64,000 bases of DNA, from contig CAMHMJ010000001.1 of NCBI GenBank assembly GCA_946186185.1, forward strand, positions 107,915-171,914. Direction: 5' to 3'. Shown piece by piece: positions 15,518 through 23,599 of this stretch; position 1 is the stretch's first letter; every line of letters begins with the position of its first letter. This stretch comes from an uncultured Treponema sp. (GTDB taxonomy: Bacteria; Spirochaetota; Spirochaetia; Treponematales; Treponemataceae). Both the position numbers and the translations under genes were made by a program. Below the pieces are notes generated by a model. It had not been told where the DNA came from. It saw only the letters and a program-made list of their open reading frames with translations, and searched no databases.

Positions 15518-16357
15518 GTGACAACTAGAGAATTCAATTCTGAAATAGAATTTACCAACGGCGGGCAATTAAGTTTTTTCTTTCTGGGATCGGGAAATGC
15601 GTTTTCAAAGGTTTTGTTGAATACAAACCTTCTTATTGTAAAAGGAAATGAGCATTTACTTGTTGACTGTGGTGCCCTGGCTCCGGTTGCGTTCAAAAAA
15701 TTCAATTCAAATCTTTCAAATGTTCAGAATCTCATTGTGACACATGCCCATGCGGATCATATCGGTGGAATTGAAGAGCTGGCACTGATCGGGCGCTATG
15801 TTAAACATTCAAAGCCGAATTTAATTTGCGAAAAGCGGTTCAAAAAAGAACTCTGGAATAAATCCCTGAGGGGTGGGCTTGGCATGTGCGGAGAAGAAGG
15901 CCAGCGCCAGAAATTAAACTTTGATGATTATTTTACCTGGAAAACTCCTTCGAAAGTAAAAGGCGCTCCCAGACCGTTTTTGAATTACGATATCGGTGCT
16001 CTGAATATAAAGGTTTTCAGGACTAAGCACGAATTTGTTTCGAATAATACCTGGAAAACCGGAATGTATTCTCTTGGGCTTCTGATTGACGAGCGCATTG
16101 TTGTCAGCGGAGATACCAAGTTTGACCGGGAACTTTTGGACTGGCTGAATTCTTCCTATAAAATCGAACATATTTTCCATGACTGCAGTTTTAAGAAAAG
16201 TGCAGTTCATGCCTGTTATGAAGAGCTGAAAACCCTTCCGGAAGAAATTAAGGCAAAGATGACCCTGTGCCATTATGATGATGACAGTGCAGGCTTCAAC
16301 CCTGCACCGGACGGATTTGCTTCACTTTGTAAGCCGGGTGTTTATTACGAGTTCTAG
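15518..16357 (+). CDS. MBL-fold metallohydrolase
   Basis: 279-residue metallo-beta-lactamase-fold hydrolase. The zinc ligand motif THAHADH is at residues 75-81. Further ligands are likely His in RTKHEFVSN, Asp in VVSGDTKFD (second-metal bridging Asp) and the C-terminal His in MTLCHYDDD. The pattern is of the RNase Z/phosphodiesterase-like branch, but the substrate is not identifiable. The frame is open upstream to a TTG at 15482, but that codon is the -35 box of a consensus promoter whose -10 is at 15505-15510, so translation must begin downstream. The GTG at 15518 is the first start and sits at the predicted transcription start, making the mRNA leaderless. A bidirectional terminator follows the gene. 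Confidence 0.85.
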   Translation: MTTREFNSEIEFTNGGQLSFFFLGSGNAFSKVLLNTNLLIVKGNEHLLVDCGALAPVAFKKFNSNLSNVQNLIVTHAHADHIGGIEELALIGRYVKHSKPNLICEKRFKKELWNKSLRGGLGMCGEEGQRQKLNFDDYFTWKTPSKVKGAPRPFLNYDIGALNIKVFRTKHEFVSNNTWKTGMYSLGLLIDERIVVSGDTKFDRELLDWLNSSYKIEHIFHDCSFKKSAVHACYEELKTLPEEIKAKMTLCHYDDDSAGFNPAPDGFASLCKPGVYYEF

Positions 16358-16394
16358 TTTTTTACGTGAATATAAATTTATCTTGAAAAAAAAT

Positions 16395-16427
16395 GGGGCT
16401 TTCCAGCAATATTGGAAGCCCCTTTTT
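16395..16427. terminator. Bidirectional intrinsic terminator
   Basis: GGGGCTTTCCA (16395-16405) pairs with TGGAAGCCCC (16413-16422) with one bulge; TTTTT follows on the plus strand and a run of eight T follows on the minus strand. It serves the MBL gene (+) and tRNA-Arg (-). Confidence 0.88.
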
Positions 16428-16439
16428 ATCTGTGATTTA

Positions 16440-16513
16440 TGTCCCGAATGCGATTCGAACGCACGACCTTCCGCTTAGGAGGCGGATGCTCTATCCAGCT
16501 GAGCTACAGGGAC
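16440..16513 (-). tRNA. tRNA-Arg (anticodon CCU)
   Basis: The minus strand folds as a cloverleaf: D stem GCTC/GAGC with a 9-nt loop, anticodon stem TCCGC/GCGGA with loop CTCCTAA (anticodon CCU, reads AGG), 5-nt variable loop AGGTC, and T stem with loop TTCGAAT. The discriminator base is A at 16440 and CCA is not encoded. The acceptor stem GTCCCTG/TCGGGAC has a U6-C67 mismatch and a G7-U66 wobble, which is unusual. A promoter TTGTTT-17 bp-TAATAT lies at 16557-16529 on the minus strand, and a terminator follows at 16395-16427. Confidence 0.93.
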
Positions 16514-16528
16514 AAACTGAATAGAGTG

Positions 16529-16557
16529 ATATTACCCGTTTTTACCGAAAAAAACAA
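16529..16557 (-). promoter_or_regulatory. Promoter of tRNA-Arg
   Basis: Minus strand TTGTTT (16557-16552), 17-bp spacer, TAATAT (16534-16529), 15 bp before the mature tRNA 5' end. Confidence 0.55.
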
Positions 16558-16632
16558 GTGATTAGCCGTCAGAACCGGTGTTTGCAGGCAAAACCTGTGT
16601 TGTGTGCAGGTTTGAATGGCAGCGGTGTCTGT

Positions 16633-18315
16633 TTAGAACAGACCGCTGATTACTCCGTCGTCGTCTACATCGATGTTCAGGGCGGCTGGTGCTTTTGGAA
16701 GTCCCGGCATTGTCATAATGTCACCTGCAAGAACAACTACAAAGCCTGCTCCCGCATAGAGCTGTACGTCCCGAACCGGGAAAACATAGCCTTCAGGGGC
16801 ACCGATGAGAGACGGGTCGTGGCTGATGGAATTCTGGGTTTTTGCGATACAGACAGGAAGATTTCCGTAGCCCGCTTCTTCAAAGCCCTTAAGCTTTTTA
16901 ACCACATTTCCCTGAAAGTCAACATGTTTTGCGTGGTAGATTTCTTTGGCAATTGTTTTAATTTTTTCTTCGAAGGAAGCCCCTGATTCATACAGGAAGT
17001 GGAAGCTGCTCTTTGAGTTTTCGCAGGTCTCCACAACGGCTTTTGCAAGCTCAACGGTTCCTTCACTTCCTTTTCCCCAGCCTTCGCACAAAACTGCCTT
17101 TGAACCGTTTTCCTTGCAGAGGTCTTCAAGAAGCTTGATTTCTTCATCTGTATCTGTAACAAAACGGTTAACGGCAACAACTGAAGGAAGACCGAATTTT
17201 GCAATGTTTCCGATGTGAGCCTTTAAGTTTTCAAAGCCTTTTTTGAGGGCTTCTGTGTCCGGCTGTGAAAGTTCGGATTTTGCCTTTCCGCCGTGCATCT
17301 TGAGGGCGCGGATTGTGGCAACGATTACAACAGCGCTTGGTTCAATTCCTGCAGCCCGGCACTTGATATCAAGGAACTTTTCTGCTCCAAGGTCTGCGGC
17401 AAAGCCTGCCTCGGTTACAACATAGTCTCCGGTTGCAAGGGCGGAAAGGGTTGCGTTTACAGAGTTACAGCCGTGGGCAATATTTGCAAAAGGGCCTCCG
17501 TGAACGAATACCGGATTCTTTTCCAGAGTCTGAACAAGGTTCGGGCGGATTGCGTCCTTTAACAGGGCTGCAACGGCGCCGGTGCACTTTAAGTCTCCGA
17601 AGCGGACATTTTCTTTTTTGTAGTTTTTACCAATAATAATGGAAGAAAGCCGCTCTTTGAGTTCAGTGATTGTGCGGGAAAGGCAGACGATTGCCATGAT
17701 TTCTGAGGCAACTGTAATCTGGAAGTGATCTTCCCGAGGAGTTCCGTCGGTTCTGTTTCCAAGACCGCAGACGATGTTTCTGAGCTGTCTGTCGTTCAGG
17801 TCAACGCAGCGCTTCCAGGTGATGGTGCGGGGATCAATTCCCAGTTCGTTTCCCTGCTGAATGTGGTTGTCTACAAGGGCGGCAATAAGGTTATTTGCAA
17901 TTGAAATTGCGTGAATGTCTCCGGTAAAGTGGAGGTTGATGTCTTCCATCGGGACAATCTGTGCGTAGCCGCCACCGCAGGCACCGCCTTTTACGCCAAA
18001 GCATGGTCCTAAGGAAGGTTCCCGGAGGGCAATAACGGTTTTTTTGCCGATTTTATTGAGGCCGTCTCCAAGTCCGATTGAAACGGTGGATTTTCCTTCC
18101 CCGGCAGGAGTTGGAGTGATGGCTGTTACTAAAATTAATTTTCCCCGTGAAGAAGGAGAAGCGGACACGGACTGAAGTTCACGGAGTTTTTTCATTGTAA
18201 GCTTTGCCTTGTAAGGGCCGTAAAGCTCAAGTTCTTCCGGTTTGATTCCAATTTTTGAAGCAACATCTGTAATTGCGATCATTTTGTTTTTCTGGGCGAT
18301 TTCAATGTCAGTCAC
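16633..18315 (-). CDS. fhs: Formate-tetrahydrofolate ligase
   Basis: 560-residue ATP-dependent ligase that joins formate to tetrahydrofolate to give 10-formyl-THF for purine synthesis, or as the entry step of the methyl branch of the Wood-Ljungdahl pathway. The ATP-binding P-loop is in [16 protein letters not shown] (about 66-81). [22 protein letters not shown] and the C-terminal [21 protein letters not shown] block are diagnostic for Fhs. Length is standard. Translation starts at GTG 18315 with AAGGAG upstream, behind promoter TTGAAA-17-TAAAAT. No other acetogenesis genes are near, so a role in one-carbon and purine metabolism is most likely; some termite-gut treponemes do use Fhs for acetogenesis. 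A stem-loop (AGCGGT...ACCGCT, about 16620-16646) spans the stop codon. Confidence 0.97.
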   Translation of the reverse strand: MTDIEIAQKNKMIAITDVASKIGIKPEELELYGPYKAKLTMKKLRELQSVSASPSSRGKLILVTAITPTPAGEGKSTVSIGLGDGLNKIGKKTVIALREPSLGPCFGVKGGACGGGYAQIVPMEDINLHFTGDIHAISIANNLIAALVDNHIQQGNELGIDPRTITWKRCVDLNDRQLRNIVCGLGNRTDGTPREDHFQITVASEIMAIVCLSRTITELKERLSSIIIGKNYKKENVRFGDLKCTGAVAALLKDAIRPNLVQTLEKNPVFVHGGPFANIAHGCNSVNATLSALATGDYVVTEAGFAADLGAEKFLDIKCRAAGIEPSAVVIVATIRALKMHGGKAKSELSQPDTEALKKGFENLKAHIGNIAKFGLPSVVAVNRFVTDTDEEIKLLEDLCKENGSKAVLCEGWGKGSEGTVELAKAVVETCENSKSSFHFLYESGASFEEKIKTIAKEIYHAKHVDFQGNVVKKLKGFEEAGYGNLPVCIAKTQNSISHDPSLIGAPEGYVFPVRDVQLYAGAGFVVVLAGDIMTMPGLPKAPAALNIDVDDDGVISGLF

Positions 18316-18347
18316 TGTTTTCTCCTTAGTAAATGCAAATTATGCAC

Positions 18348-18376
18348 ATTTTAGAATAAAACGGCAGTATTTTCAA
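18348..18376 (-). promoter_or_regulatory. Promoter of fhs
   Basis: Minus strand TTGAAA (18376-18371), 17-bp spacer, TAAAAT (18353-18348), about 33 bp before the GTG start. The leader is too short for a tetrahydrofolate riboswitch. Confidence 0.65.
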
Positions 18377-18391
18377 TGATAATATATATAT

Positions 18392-18500
18392 CAGGGCGAA
18401 TGCCGCTTTCGCGGCAGCCACAAACAGAGTTTTTTTGCCCGCATGCCGCTTCCCTCCCGCCAATTTTGTATGTTTATTTGCAAACTCGGTATTCGTCCTG
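18392..18500. repeat. Intergenic nested-palindrome element, copy B
   Basis: Outer arms CAGGGCGAATGCCG (18392-18405) and CGGTATTCGTCCTG (18487-18500) pair at 12 of 14 positions. Inside is the hairpin GCCGC-TTTC-GCGGC. The stretch 18402-18470 matches copy E (53316-53384) at about 66 of 69 positions. It fills the gap between the fhs promoter and the stop codon of the pseudouridine synthase gene, ending exactly at that stop. Confidence 0.85.
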
Positions 18501-19241
18501 TTAAAGTGCATCGACTTCTTCCTGGGTGAGTTCGCGGTAGGTGCCGGGGTCAAGGGTTTCGTCCAGCTTCAGGGAGCCGATGGTAAGGCGCTTTAAGTAG
18601 GAGACCTTGTTTCCTTCTGCCTGAAACATTCTTTTTACCTGATGGAATTTTCCTTCGCTGATGGTGAGGATGCATTCCTTTTCATTTTTCCATTCAAGTT
18701 CTGCGGGCTTTAATAGGGCGCCGCTTTCGTTTCCTTCCGGGGGGATTTCGATGCCGGCCTTAAAATCCTCTGAGATTTTCTGCATGCTTTCAACCGTTTC
18801 TTCTTTTTCAAGGCGCACAAAGTAGGACTTTGGAGCATGGGTTTTTGGACTTGTAATCCGGTGAATCAGGGCGCCGTCGGTGGTAAAAAGCAGAAGGCCT
18901 TCTGTGTCCACGTCCAGGCGGCCGGCAAGGTGAAGGTTATCTTCAAGGTATGGAGTGTGGTATTTTTCTTCCAGCAGGTCAAAAACCGTCTGATGAAGCC
19001 CGTCCTTGTTTGCGCTTACGGTGTTCTGGGGTTTGTTCATCATCAGGTAGACATTTTTGCGGATTTCCACCTTTTCATCATCGATGAAGATTTCGTCCCT
19101 GTCGGGATTTACCTGAAAGCCGGAGTCGAAAATGCGTTCACTGTTTACGGTTACATTAAAATCCCGGAGGAGCCGCCTGATGTTCTTGCGGCTCCCGTAT
19201 CCGAGATGACTTAGAATTTTATCGATTCTCTCTGTGCTCAT
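18501..19241 (-). CDS. RsuA-family pseudouridine synthase
   Basis: 246-residue enzyme that converts a specific rRNA uridine to pseudouridine. An S4 RNA-binding domain occupies residues 3-60 (RIDKILSHLGYGSRKNIRRLL), followed by the RsuA catalytic domain with the motif GRLDVDTEGLLL at 107-118; Asp110 is the catalytic aspartate. KYHTPYLEDNLHLAGRLD and the later KFHQVKRMFQAEGNKV are characteristic of the RsuA/RluE/RluF branch. RsuA itself modifies 16S U516; which position this protein modifies is not certain. It starts 20 bp downstream of the citrate synthase stop and may be cotranscribed; its ATG has no clear ribosome site. Confidence 0.93.
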   Translation of the reverse strand: MSTERIDKILSHLGYGSRKNIRRLLRDFNVTVNSERIFDSGFQVNPDRDEIFIDDEKVEIRKNVYLMMNKPQNTVSANKDGLHQTVFDLLEEKYHTPYLEDNLHLAGRLDVDTEGLLLFTTDGALIHRITSPKTHAPKSYFVRLEKEETVESMQKISEDFKAGIEIPPEGNESGALLKPAELEWKNEKECILTISEGKFHQVKRMFQAEGNKVSYLKRLTIGSLKLDETLDPGTYRELTQEEVDAL

Positions 19242-19261
19242 TCAGCGTTTTACGCGAGTGC

Positions 19262-20620
19262 CTAGCGCTGGTCAAGAGGAACATAGGTTCTCTCTTCGCA
19301 GACATTTTTGTAGGCAGGGCGGTAGATGCGTCCGCCGGCAACAACTTCCTCGACTCTGTGAGCAGACCATCCGGCAATTCGGGCGATTCCGAAAATCGGT
19401 GTGAAAAGTTCACGAGGAATGTTCAGCATTGTGTATACAAAGCCTGAGTAGAGGTCAACGTTTGCACAGATGCGTTTATCTGAGTTGTGAACTTCAGTTA
19501 CGATTCCAGGTGCGAATTTTTCAACCAGACGGTAGAGGTTGAATTCTTCAAGAAGGCCTTTTTCCTTTGCCAGCTCTTCTGCCTTGTCCCGAAGGAGGAG
19601 GGCGCGAGGGTCGCTGATTGTGTAAACGGCGTGGCCCATTCCGTAGATTTTTCCGGTATGGTCAAAAGCTTCTTTTCTTGCAATTTTGTAGAGGTATTCC
19701 TTTACTTCGTTTTCGTTTGCCCAGTCTTTTACGTTTGCCTTGATTTCATCCATCATTTCTACAACACGGATGTTTGCTCCACCATGGCGGCTTCCTTTAA
19801 GGGAACCTACGGCAGCGGCGATTGCAGAATAGGTGTCTGTATCAGCGGAAGAAACTACGTGAACTGTTAAAGAAGAGTTGTTTCCTCCACCGTGCTCTGC
19901 GTGAAGAATCAGGGCAAGGTCTAAGAGCTCTGCCTCCAGCTTTGAATACTGAGTGTCCGGGCGGATAAGGCGCAGGAAGTTTTCAGCAGTAGAAAGCTCC
20001 GGCTTTGGATTGTGGATGAACATTGAAGTATTGTCGTAATAGCGTCTTTTTACCTGATATGCGTATGCTGCCAGAGTTGAAAAACGGGAAATAAGGGTTA
20101 CGCACTGCTTCATGATGTTTTCAACGCTTCTGTTTTCCGGGTCTGCATCATAAGAGTAGGAAGCAAGAACGCTTCGGGCCAGCTTGTTCATGATATCCGG
20201 AGAAGGAGCCTTCATCAGCATGTCTTCTGTAAAGCCTTCCGGAAGGGTTCTGAAATAGCCTAAGTATTCACGGAAATTATCAAGCTCCTTCTGAGTTGGA
20301 AGCTCGCCCATAAGAAGAAGGTATGCGCACTGTTCATAGCAGTACTGGTCATTTTTTTCTGCATCACGGATGAGGTCAACTACATCGTAGCCGCGGTAAA
20401 TAAGACGGCCGGGAACAGGAATCTTTCCACCATCCGGACCAATCTGGTAACCTACAACATCACCGATTCGGGTAAGTCCAACAAGTACACCGGTTCCATT
20501 TGCATTTCTAAGTCCGCGCTTTACGTCATATTTTTCATATAAGCGGGGATCAATAGGATCATTCAAGACAGCAAGTGAAGCAAACTTATCCAGCATTTTT
20601 GCAGACAATTTTTCATCCAT
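19262..20620 (-). CDS. Citrate synthase
   Basis: 452-residue enzyme that condenses oxaloacetate with acetyl-CoA. The block HAEHGGGNNSSLTVHVVSSA holds one active-site His region, GSRHGGAN another, and GMGHAVYTISDPRA a third; the Asp/Arg elements lie near the C-terminus. The GGGNNSS form and the length are those of the larger citrate synthases found in anaerobes. The frame continues upstream to 20764, but the ATG at 20620 has AAAGGAG at the correct distance, and the upstream part includes the promoter, so 20620 is the start. In a treponeme lacking a full TCA cycle it probably supplies glutamate precursors. Neighbouring genes give no further pathway context. Confidence 0.93.
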   Translation of the reverse strand: MDEKLSAKMLDKFASLAVLNDPIDPRLYEKYDVKRGLRNANGTGVLVGLTRIGDVVGYQIGPDGGKIPVPGRLIYRGYDVVDLIRDAEKNDQYCYEQCAYLLLMGELPTQKELDNFREYLGYFRTLPEGFTEDMLMKAPSPDIMNKLARSVLASYSYDADPENRSVENIMKQCVTLISRFSTLAAYAYQVKRRYYDNTSMFIHNPKPELSTAENFLRLIRPDTQYSKLEAELLDLALILHAEHGGGNNSSLTVHVVSSADTDTYSAIAAAVGSLKGSRHGGANIRVVEMMDEIKANVKDWANENEVKEYLYKIARKEAFDHTGKIYGMGHAVYTISDPRALLLRDKAEELAKEKGLLEEFNLYRLVEKFAPGIVTEVHNSDKRICANVDLYSGFVYTMLNIPRELFTPIFGIARIAGWSAHRVEEVVAGGRIYRPAYKNVCEERTYVPLDQR

Positions 20621-20640
20621 TACGCATAACTCCTTTGACT

Positions 20641-20715
20641 GAATAATAATTGCATATTTATTCAGCGTTATCGATATTAGTTTCATAATTATACAGTTAT
20701 TAGAGATTTGTGCAA
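20641..20715 (-). promoter_or_regulatory. Promoter region of citrate synthase
   Basis: Minus strand TTGCAC (20715-20710), 16-bp spacer, TATAAT (20693-20688). An imperfect palindrome GAATAATAAT...ATATTTATTC at 20641-20663 lies between the start site and the ribosome site and could be an operator. Confidence 0.55.
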
Positions 20716-20778
20716 GGGCAGGGGGAAATTTGTGATGTCTGAGTTTTTGATTTTTGGGACGCATTATGTTTTCTGTGC

Positions 20779-20784
20779 TATAAT
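20779..20784 (+). promoter_or_regulatory. -10 box of the secreted esterase gene, leaderless arrangement
   Basis: A perfect TATAAT lies 6 nt before the ATG at 20791; only CTTTTT separates them, so no ribosome site is possible. A weak -35 TTGGGA is at 20754-20759 (19-bp spacer). Confidence 0.6.
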
Positions 20785-20790
20785 CTTTTT

Positions 20791-22305
20791 ATGACTAATT
20801 TGAAATGTTTTCGCCTGTTTTTTCTTCTGGTTTTGATTTTTTCTTCCCTTCCCTGCAATGCGGCTGCAATTCTTGTAAAGGAAAGGGTTCCCCAGAAAAA
20901 CCGATATGTTCTATATATAAAGGCCTATGACTGGGGTGCAGCCGGTGAAAAAGCCGTTCTGAATATCGGGAAAAAAGTTGCAGCGGATTCGGTGCATCCT
21001 GAGGATTTTGAAGTTACCCGGGTTTTAATGCCTTCAGACATTACAAACAGCCTGTTCGGAATCTCAAAAGGTGAACGGAAAGTGGTGAGGGCCTTTGTTT
21101 CAGACGAGAGGGGAAATGAAGTTTTTTCAGAGAGCCGTTATATTACTCTGGAGTTTGAAATCAGTCCTGAGGCGGAAAACCAGAATCCCTTTGTTACAAA
21201 TATATTTCTGACAGGCTCCTTCAATAATTTTTTTGGACTTAAATTTGAAAACGAGGCCCTTGATTTTCGGATTACCCGGCTTGAGGCTCTTGTGTGTCCT
21301 GAGGCAGCCCGTTTTGGTTTTGGAATAATGAACGATGAAGAGGTGAGCGTAAAATACGCTTATTATGAAAACGAATACCGGAACAGAAGCCAGAATGAAA
21401 GCTCGGCCCTGATTTTATGGATGCACGGAATTGCGGAAGGGGGGCAGAATCCCTATATTCCCCTTCTTGGAACTAAGGCGGTAAATCTTTCGGAAAGCTT
21501 CATTCAGAAGTATTTTGAGGGGGGGGCGGATTTGATTGTGCCTCAGTGTCCTACGGGATGGCTTGAAACCACCACAAAAGATGTTTTTGGACTTCGAATG
21601 TGGGCTCCGGTTGATATTGAAGGAACCGTGAACAATGCCGCAAAATCCGTTGGGGAATATCTGGGAATGGATGTTTCGGTTAACGGAACTGCCGGTGGTG
21701 CAGATGTGAACTGTGGCAGCGGGGCGTCAGGGGGTGCCGGGGGAGCGTCCGGCTCTTCGGGGCGGAAGGTTACGGGTCGGGATGAAAACTATATTCCGCC
21801 GGCTTCCGTTTCCTATTATTCAAATGTTATCAGAAAGATTATTGATGATTATCTTGAAAAGCACCCGTATATTGACAGGAACCGGATTTATATCGGAGGC
21901 TGTTCTGCCGGCGGTTATATGACGGTTAATATGGTTCTTCAGAATCCTGAACTTTTTGCGGCGGCTTTTACTGCCTGCGAGGCTTATCCGGATTCAAAAA
22001 TTACAGAAAAGCAGCTTTCCGTGCTTTCCGGGATTCCTTTCTGGTTTACCCATTCTGAAAATGACAGAACAATCAAGCCGAAAAATCACGATGCGGACAC
22101 AGTGCGGCGCCTGCGGGCTATTGGCGCAAAGGATTTGCATTTTACAATGTATCCTGATGTGCGGGATTTGAGCGGAACCTGGAAGAATCCCGATGGAAGT
22201 CCTTTTCAGTTTGATAACCACGCCAGCTGGATTTATGTGCTGAACAATTCGCCTGCTGAAAACGGCGTGAGTCTGTTTGAGTGGCTGGGGAAGAAGAGAA
22301 AGTAG
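20791..22305 (+). CDS. Secreted alpha/beta-hydrolase, probable carbohydrate esterase or peptidase
   Basis: 504 residues with an N-terminal signal peptide (about 1-25, ending CNAAA). An N-terminal beta-rich domain (about 28-180) precedes an alpha/beta-hydrolase domain. The nucleophile elbow is GGCSAGGY near residue 371, the acid is likely Asp in HSENDRT and the histidine is in DNHASW near the C-terminus, so the triad is complete. LILWMHGIAEGG provides the oxyanion region. A Gly/Ser/Ala-rich insert (about 294-325) interrupts the domain before the elbow. The arrangement resembles poly(hydroxyalkanoate) depolymerase/CE1-type esterases that trim plant polysaccharides; prolyl-oligopeptidase-like activity is an alternative. 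The gene is divergent from citrate synthase and its mRNA is likely leaderless. Confidence 0.82.
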   Translation: MTNLKCFRLFFLLVLIFSSLPCNAAAILVKERVPQKNRYVLYIKAYDWGAAGEKAVLNIGKKVAADSVHPEDFEVTRVLMPSDITNSLFGISKGERKVVRAFVSDERGNEVFSESRYITLEFEISPEAENQNPFVTNIFLTGSFNNFFGLKFENEALDFRITRLEALVCPEAARFGFGIMNDEEVSVKYAYYENEYRNRSQNESSALILWMHGIAEGGQNPYIPLLGTKAVNLSESFIQKYFEGGADLIVPQCPTGWLETTTKDVFGLRMWAPVDIEGTVNNAAKSVGEYLGMDVSVNGTAGGADVNCGSGASGGAGGASGSSGRKVTGRDENYIPPASVSYYSNVIRKIIDDYLEKHPYIDRNRIYIGGCSAGGYMTVNMVLQNPELFAAAFTACEAYPDSKITEKQLSVLSGIPFWFTHSENDRTIKPKNHDADTVRRLRAIGAKDLHFTMYPDVRDLSGTWKNPDGSPFQFDNHASWIYVLNNSPAENGVSLFEWLGKKRK

Positions 22306-22502
22306 GGAAGGGAAAAGTGTGGCTGCGCAGAGACGAGGGGCTCTGGCGGCTGAAGAGGTTCGGCGGATTTCAGAAACGGTTTCTGTGATGAAATAACAGG
22401 AATTTATATATTTTTTTTGGGGGAAAAGGGTAATTTCTTAAGATTTTTTTACTATATATAGATATCAGCGTGGTGCTGAAAAATCTATAACGAGGTAAAA
22501 AA
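22306..22502. other. Intergenic region with a 15-bp palindrome
   Basis: CAGAAACGGTTTCTG at 22371-22385 is a perfect 7-1-7 palindrome, operator-like in form. A/T-rich sequence follows with a TATATA-type -10 near 22452 and a GAGG ribosome site before the nuclease gene. No terminator for the esterase gene was evident. Confidence 0.45.
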
Positions 22503-23417
22503 ATGAGAATTAAACCCTTTGAAGATCTTCAGTTTACTGACGACTACATGTTCAAAAAGGTACTGGAGCATCAGGATATCTGTAAGGAACTTATTGAACG
22601 CCTGCTTCATGTGGAGGTGGAGCACCTTGAATACCCGGAACTTGAAAAAGAAATCAGTCCCTATTACACAAGCAAGGGCGTTCGGCTGGATGTTTATGTA
22701 AAGGATTCAAAACGCGTGTTTGACATTGAAATTCAAACTTATCGCCACGACGCCCTGGGTAAGCGGATGCGGTACTATCAGTCCATGATAGACTGCGATG
22801 CAATAATGAAGGGCGCAGGTTATAACGAGCTGAAGGAAAGCTACATTCTTCTAATCTGCACTGACTTTCCGTTTTTGTCTTCAGATTTTTTGGATAACTG
22901 CCTTGAAAAGAGTGCGAGAGATAAATTGGTTGGTACAGAAGCCGCAGATGCCCTATCTCTTGAGGTGATAAAGGCTGAGTTTTCTTCTCCAGTCTATACC
23001 TTTCGGAATATCTGTCTTGAAGACAATCGCATAAATCTTGGTGACAACACCGTCAAAGTAATTTATAATGCAAGCGAATATGAGAAGGAAACTGACGAGA
23101 AGGTTCGAGCTTTCTTAAAGTTTATATGTGATCAGGAACCCGCCGACGATTTTTCAGACAGAATCAAAGCAATCGTGGAAAACATCAAGAAAATCGAGGC
23201 TAATAAAACGGAGTATATGGCGATGAATGTAAGGGAAACGGATAAATTTCTTGAGGGGAAAGCTGAGGGAATAGCGGAAGGGAAAGAGGAAGGGCTATTA
23301 GAAGCAGCTATTTCCTTTATGCAAAAATGCAATCTTACATCCGAACAAGCTGCTATAGCAATAGGAGTTCCTCTTACAAAATTGCAGGAAGCATTGAAAA
23401 AAGCAGAAGTACGATAA
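22503..23417 (+). CDS. Rpn-family PD-(D/E)XK nuclease (putative transposase family)
   Basis: 304 residues of the Rpn/PDDEXK_2 family. Members are DNA endonucleases that promote recA-independent recombination; they are often labelled putative transposases. The N-terminus FEDLQFTDDYMFKKVLEHQDICKELIERLL is typical. The nuclease core is GVRLDVYVKDS...FDIEIQT (about 60-80), giving Asp and Glu-x-Gln in the PD-(D/E)XK positions. The C-terminus has the family's EGKAEG-IAEGKEEG charged repeat followed by a helical tail that starts SFMQKCNLTSEQAA and resembles a helix-turn-helix. Such genes are numerous and variable in treponemes. No terminal inverted repeats or partner transposase are visible, so it is not shown to be mobile here. 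Confidence 0.88.
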   Translation: MRIKPFEDLQFTDDYMFKKVLEHQDICKELIERLLHVEVEHLEYPELEKEISPYYTSKGVRLDVYVKDSKRVFDIEIQTYRHDALGKRMRYYQSMIDCDAIMKGAGYNELKESYILLICTDFPFLSSDFLDNCLEKSARDKLVGTEAADALSLEVIKAEFSSPVYTFRNICLEDNRINLGDNTVKVIYNASEYEKETDEKVRAFLKFICDQEPADDFSDRIKAIVENIKKIEANKTEYMAMNVRETDKFLEGKAEGIAEGKEEGLLEAAISFMQKCNLTSEQAAIAIGVPLTKLQEALKKAEVR

Positions 23418-23520
23418 CCACAGGATGCAAAATCTAGAATATTAAAGAAAAAAAGAGTGTTACAGATGTGACTTTGCAAAAGCACTTTTTAAGATGAACG
23501 TTTTTTTCCAAAGTAAAAAA

Positions 23521-23560
23521 ACAGCCGGCCTGATGCAGACCGGCTGTTTGCGTTTTTGGG
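23521..23560. terminator. Bidirectional terminator between rpn and the giant lipoprotein gene
   Basis: ACAGCCGG (23521-23528) pairs with CCGGCTGT (23540-23547); A-rich sequence precedes and TTTGCGTTTTT follows. It lies 104 bp after the nuclease stop and 40-79 bp beyond the giant gene's stop. Confidence 0.85.
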
Positions 23561-23599
23561 TGGCTATCAAATTGATTACCACCGGGTTTAATTTTTGGT

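Noticed and set aside
15440..15568. N-terminal extension of the DTW protein
   Set aside because: It crosses the promoter of the gene and has no family counterpart; the cysteine cluster right after ATG 15439 marks the true N-terminus.
18316..18347. Tetrahydrofolate riboswitch before fhs
   Set aside because: The leader between promoter and GTG is only about 30 nt and lacks the pseudoknot helices.
22503..23417. Insertion sequence around the Rpn nuclease
   Set aside because: No terminal inverted repeats or target duplication could be found around the gene.
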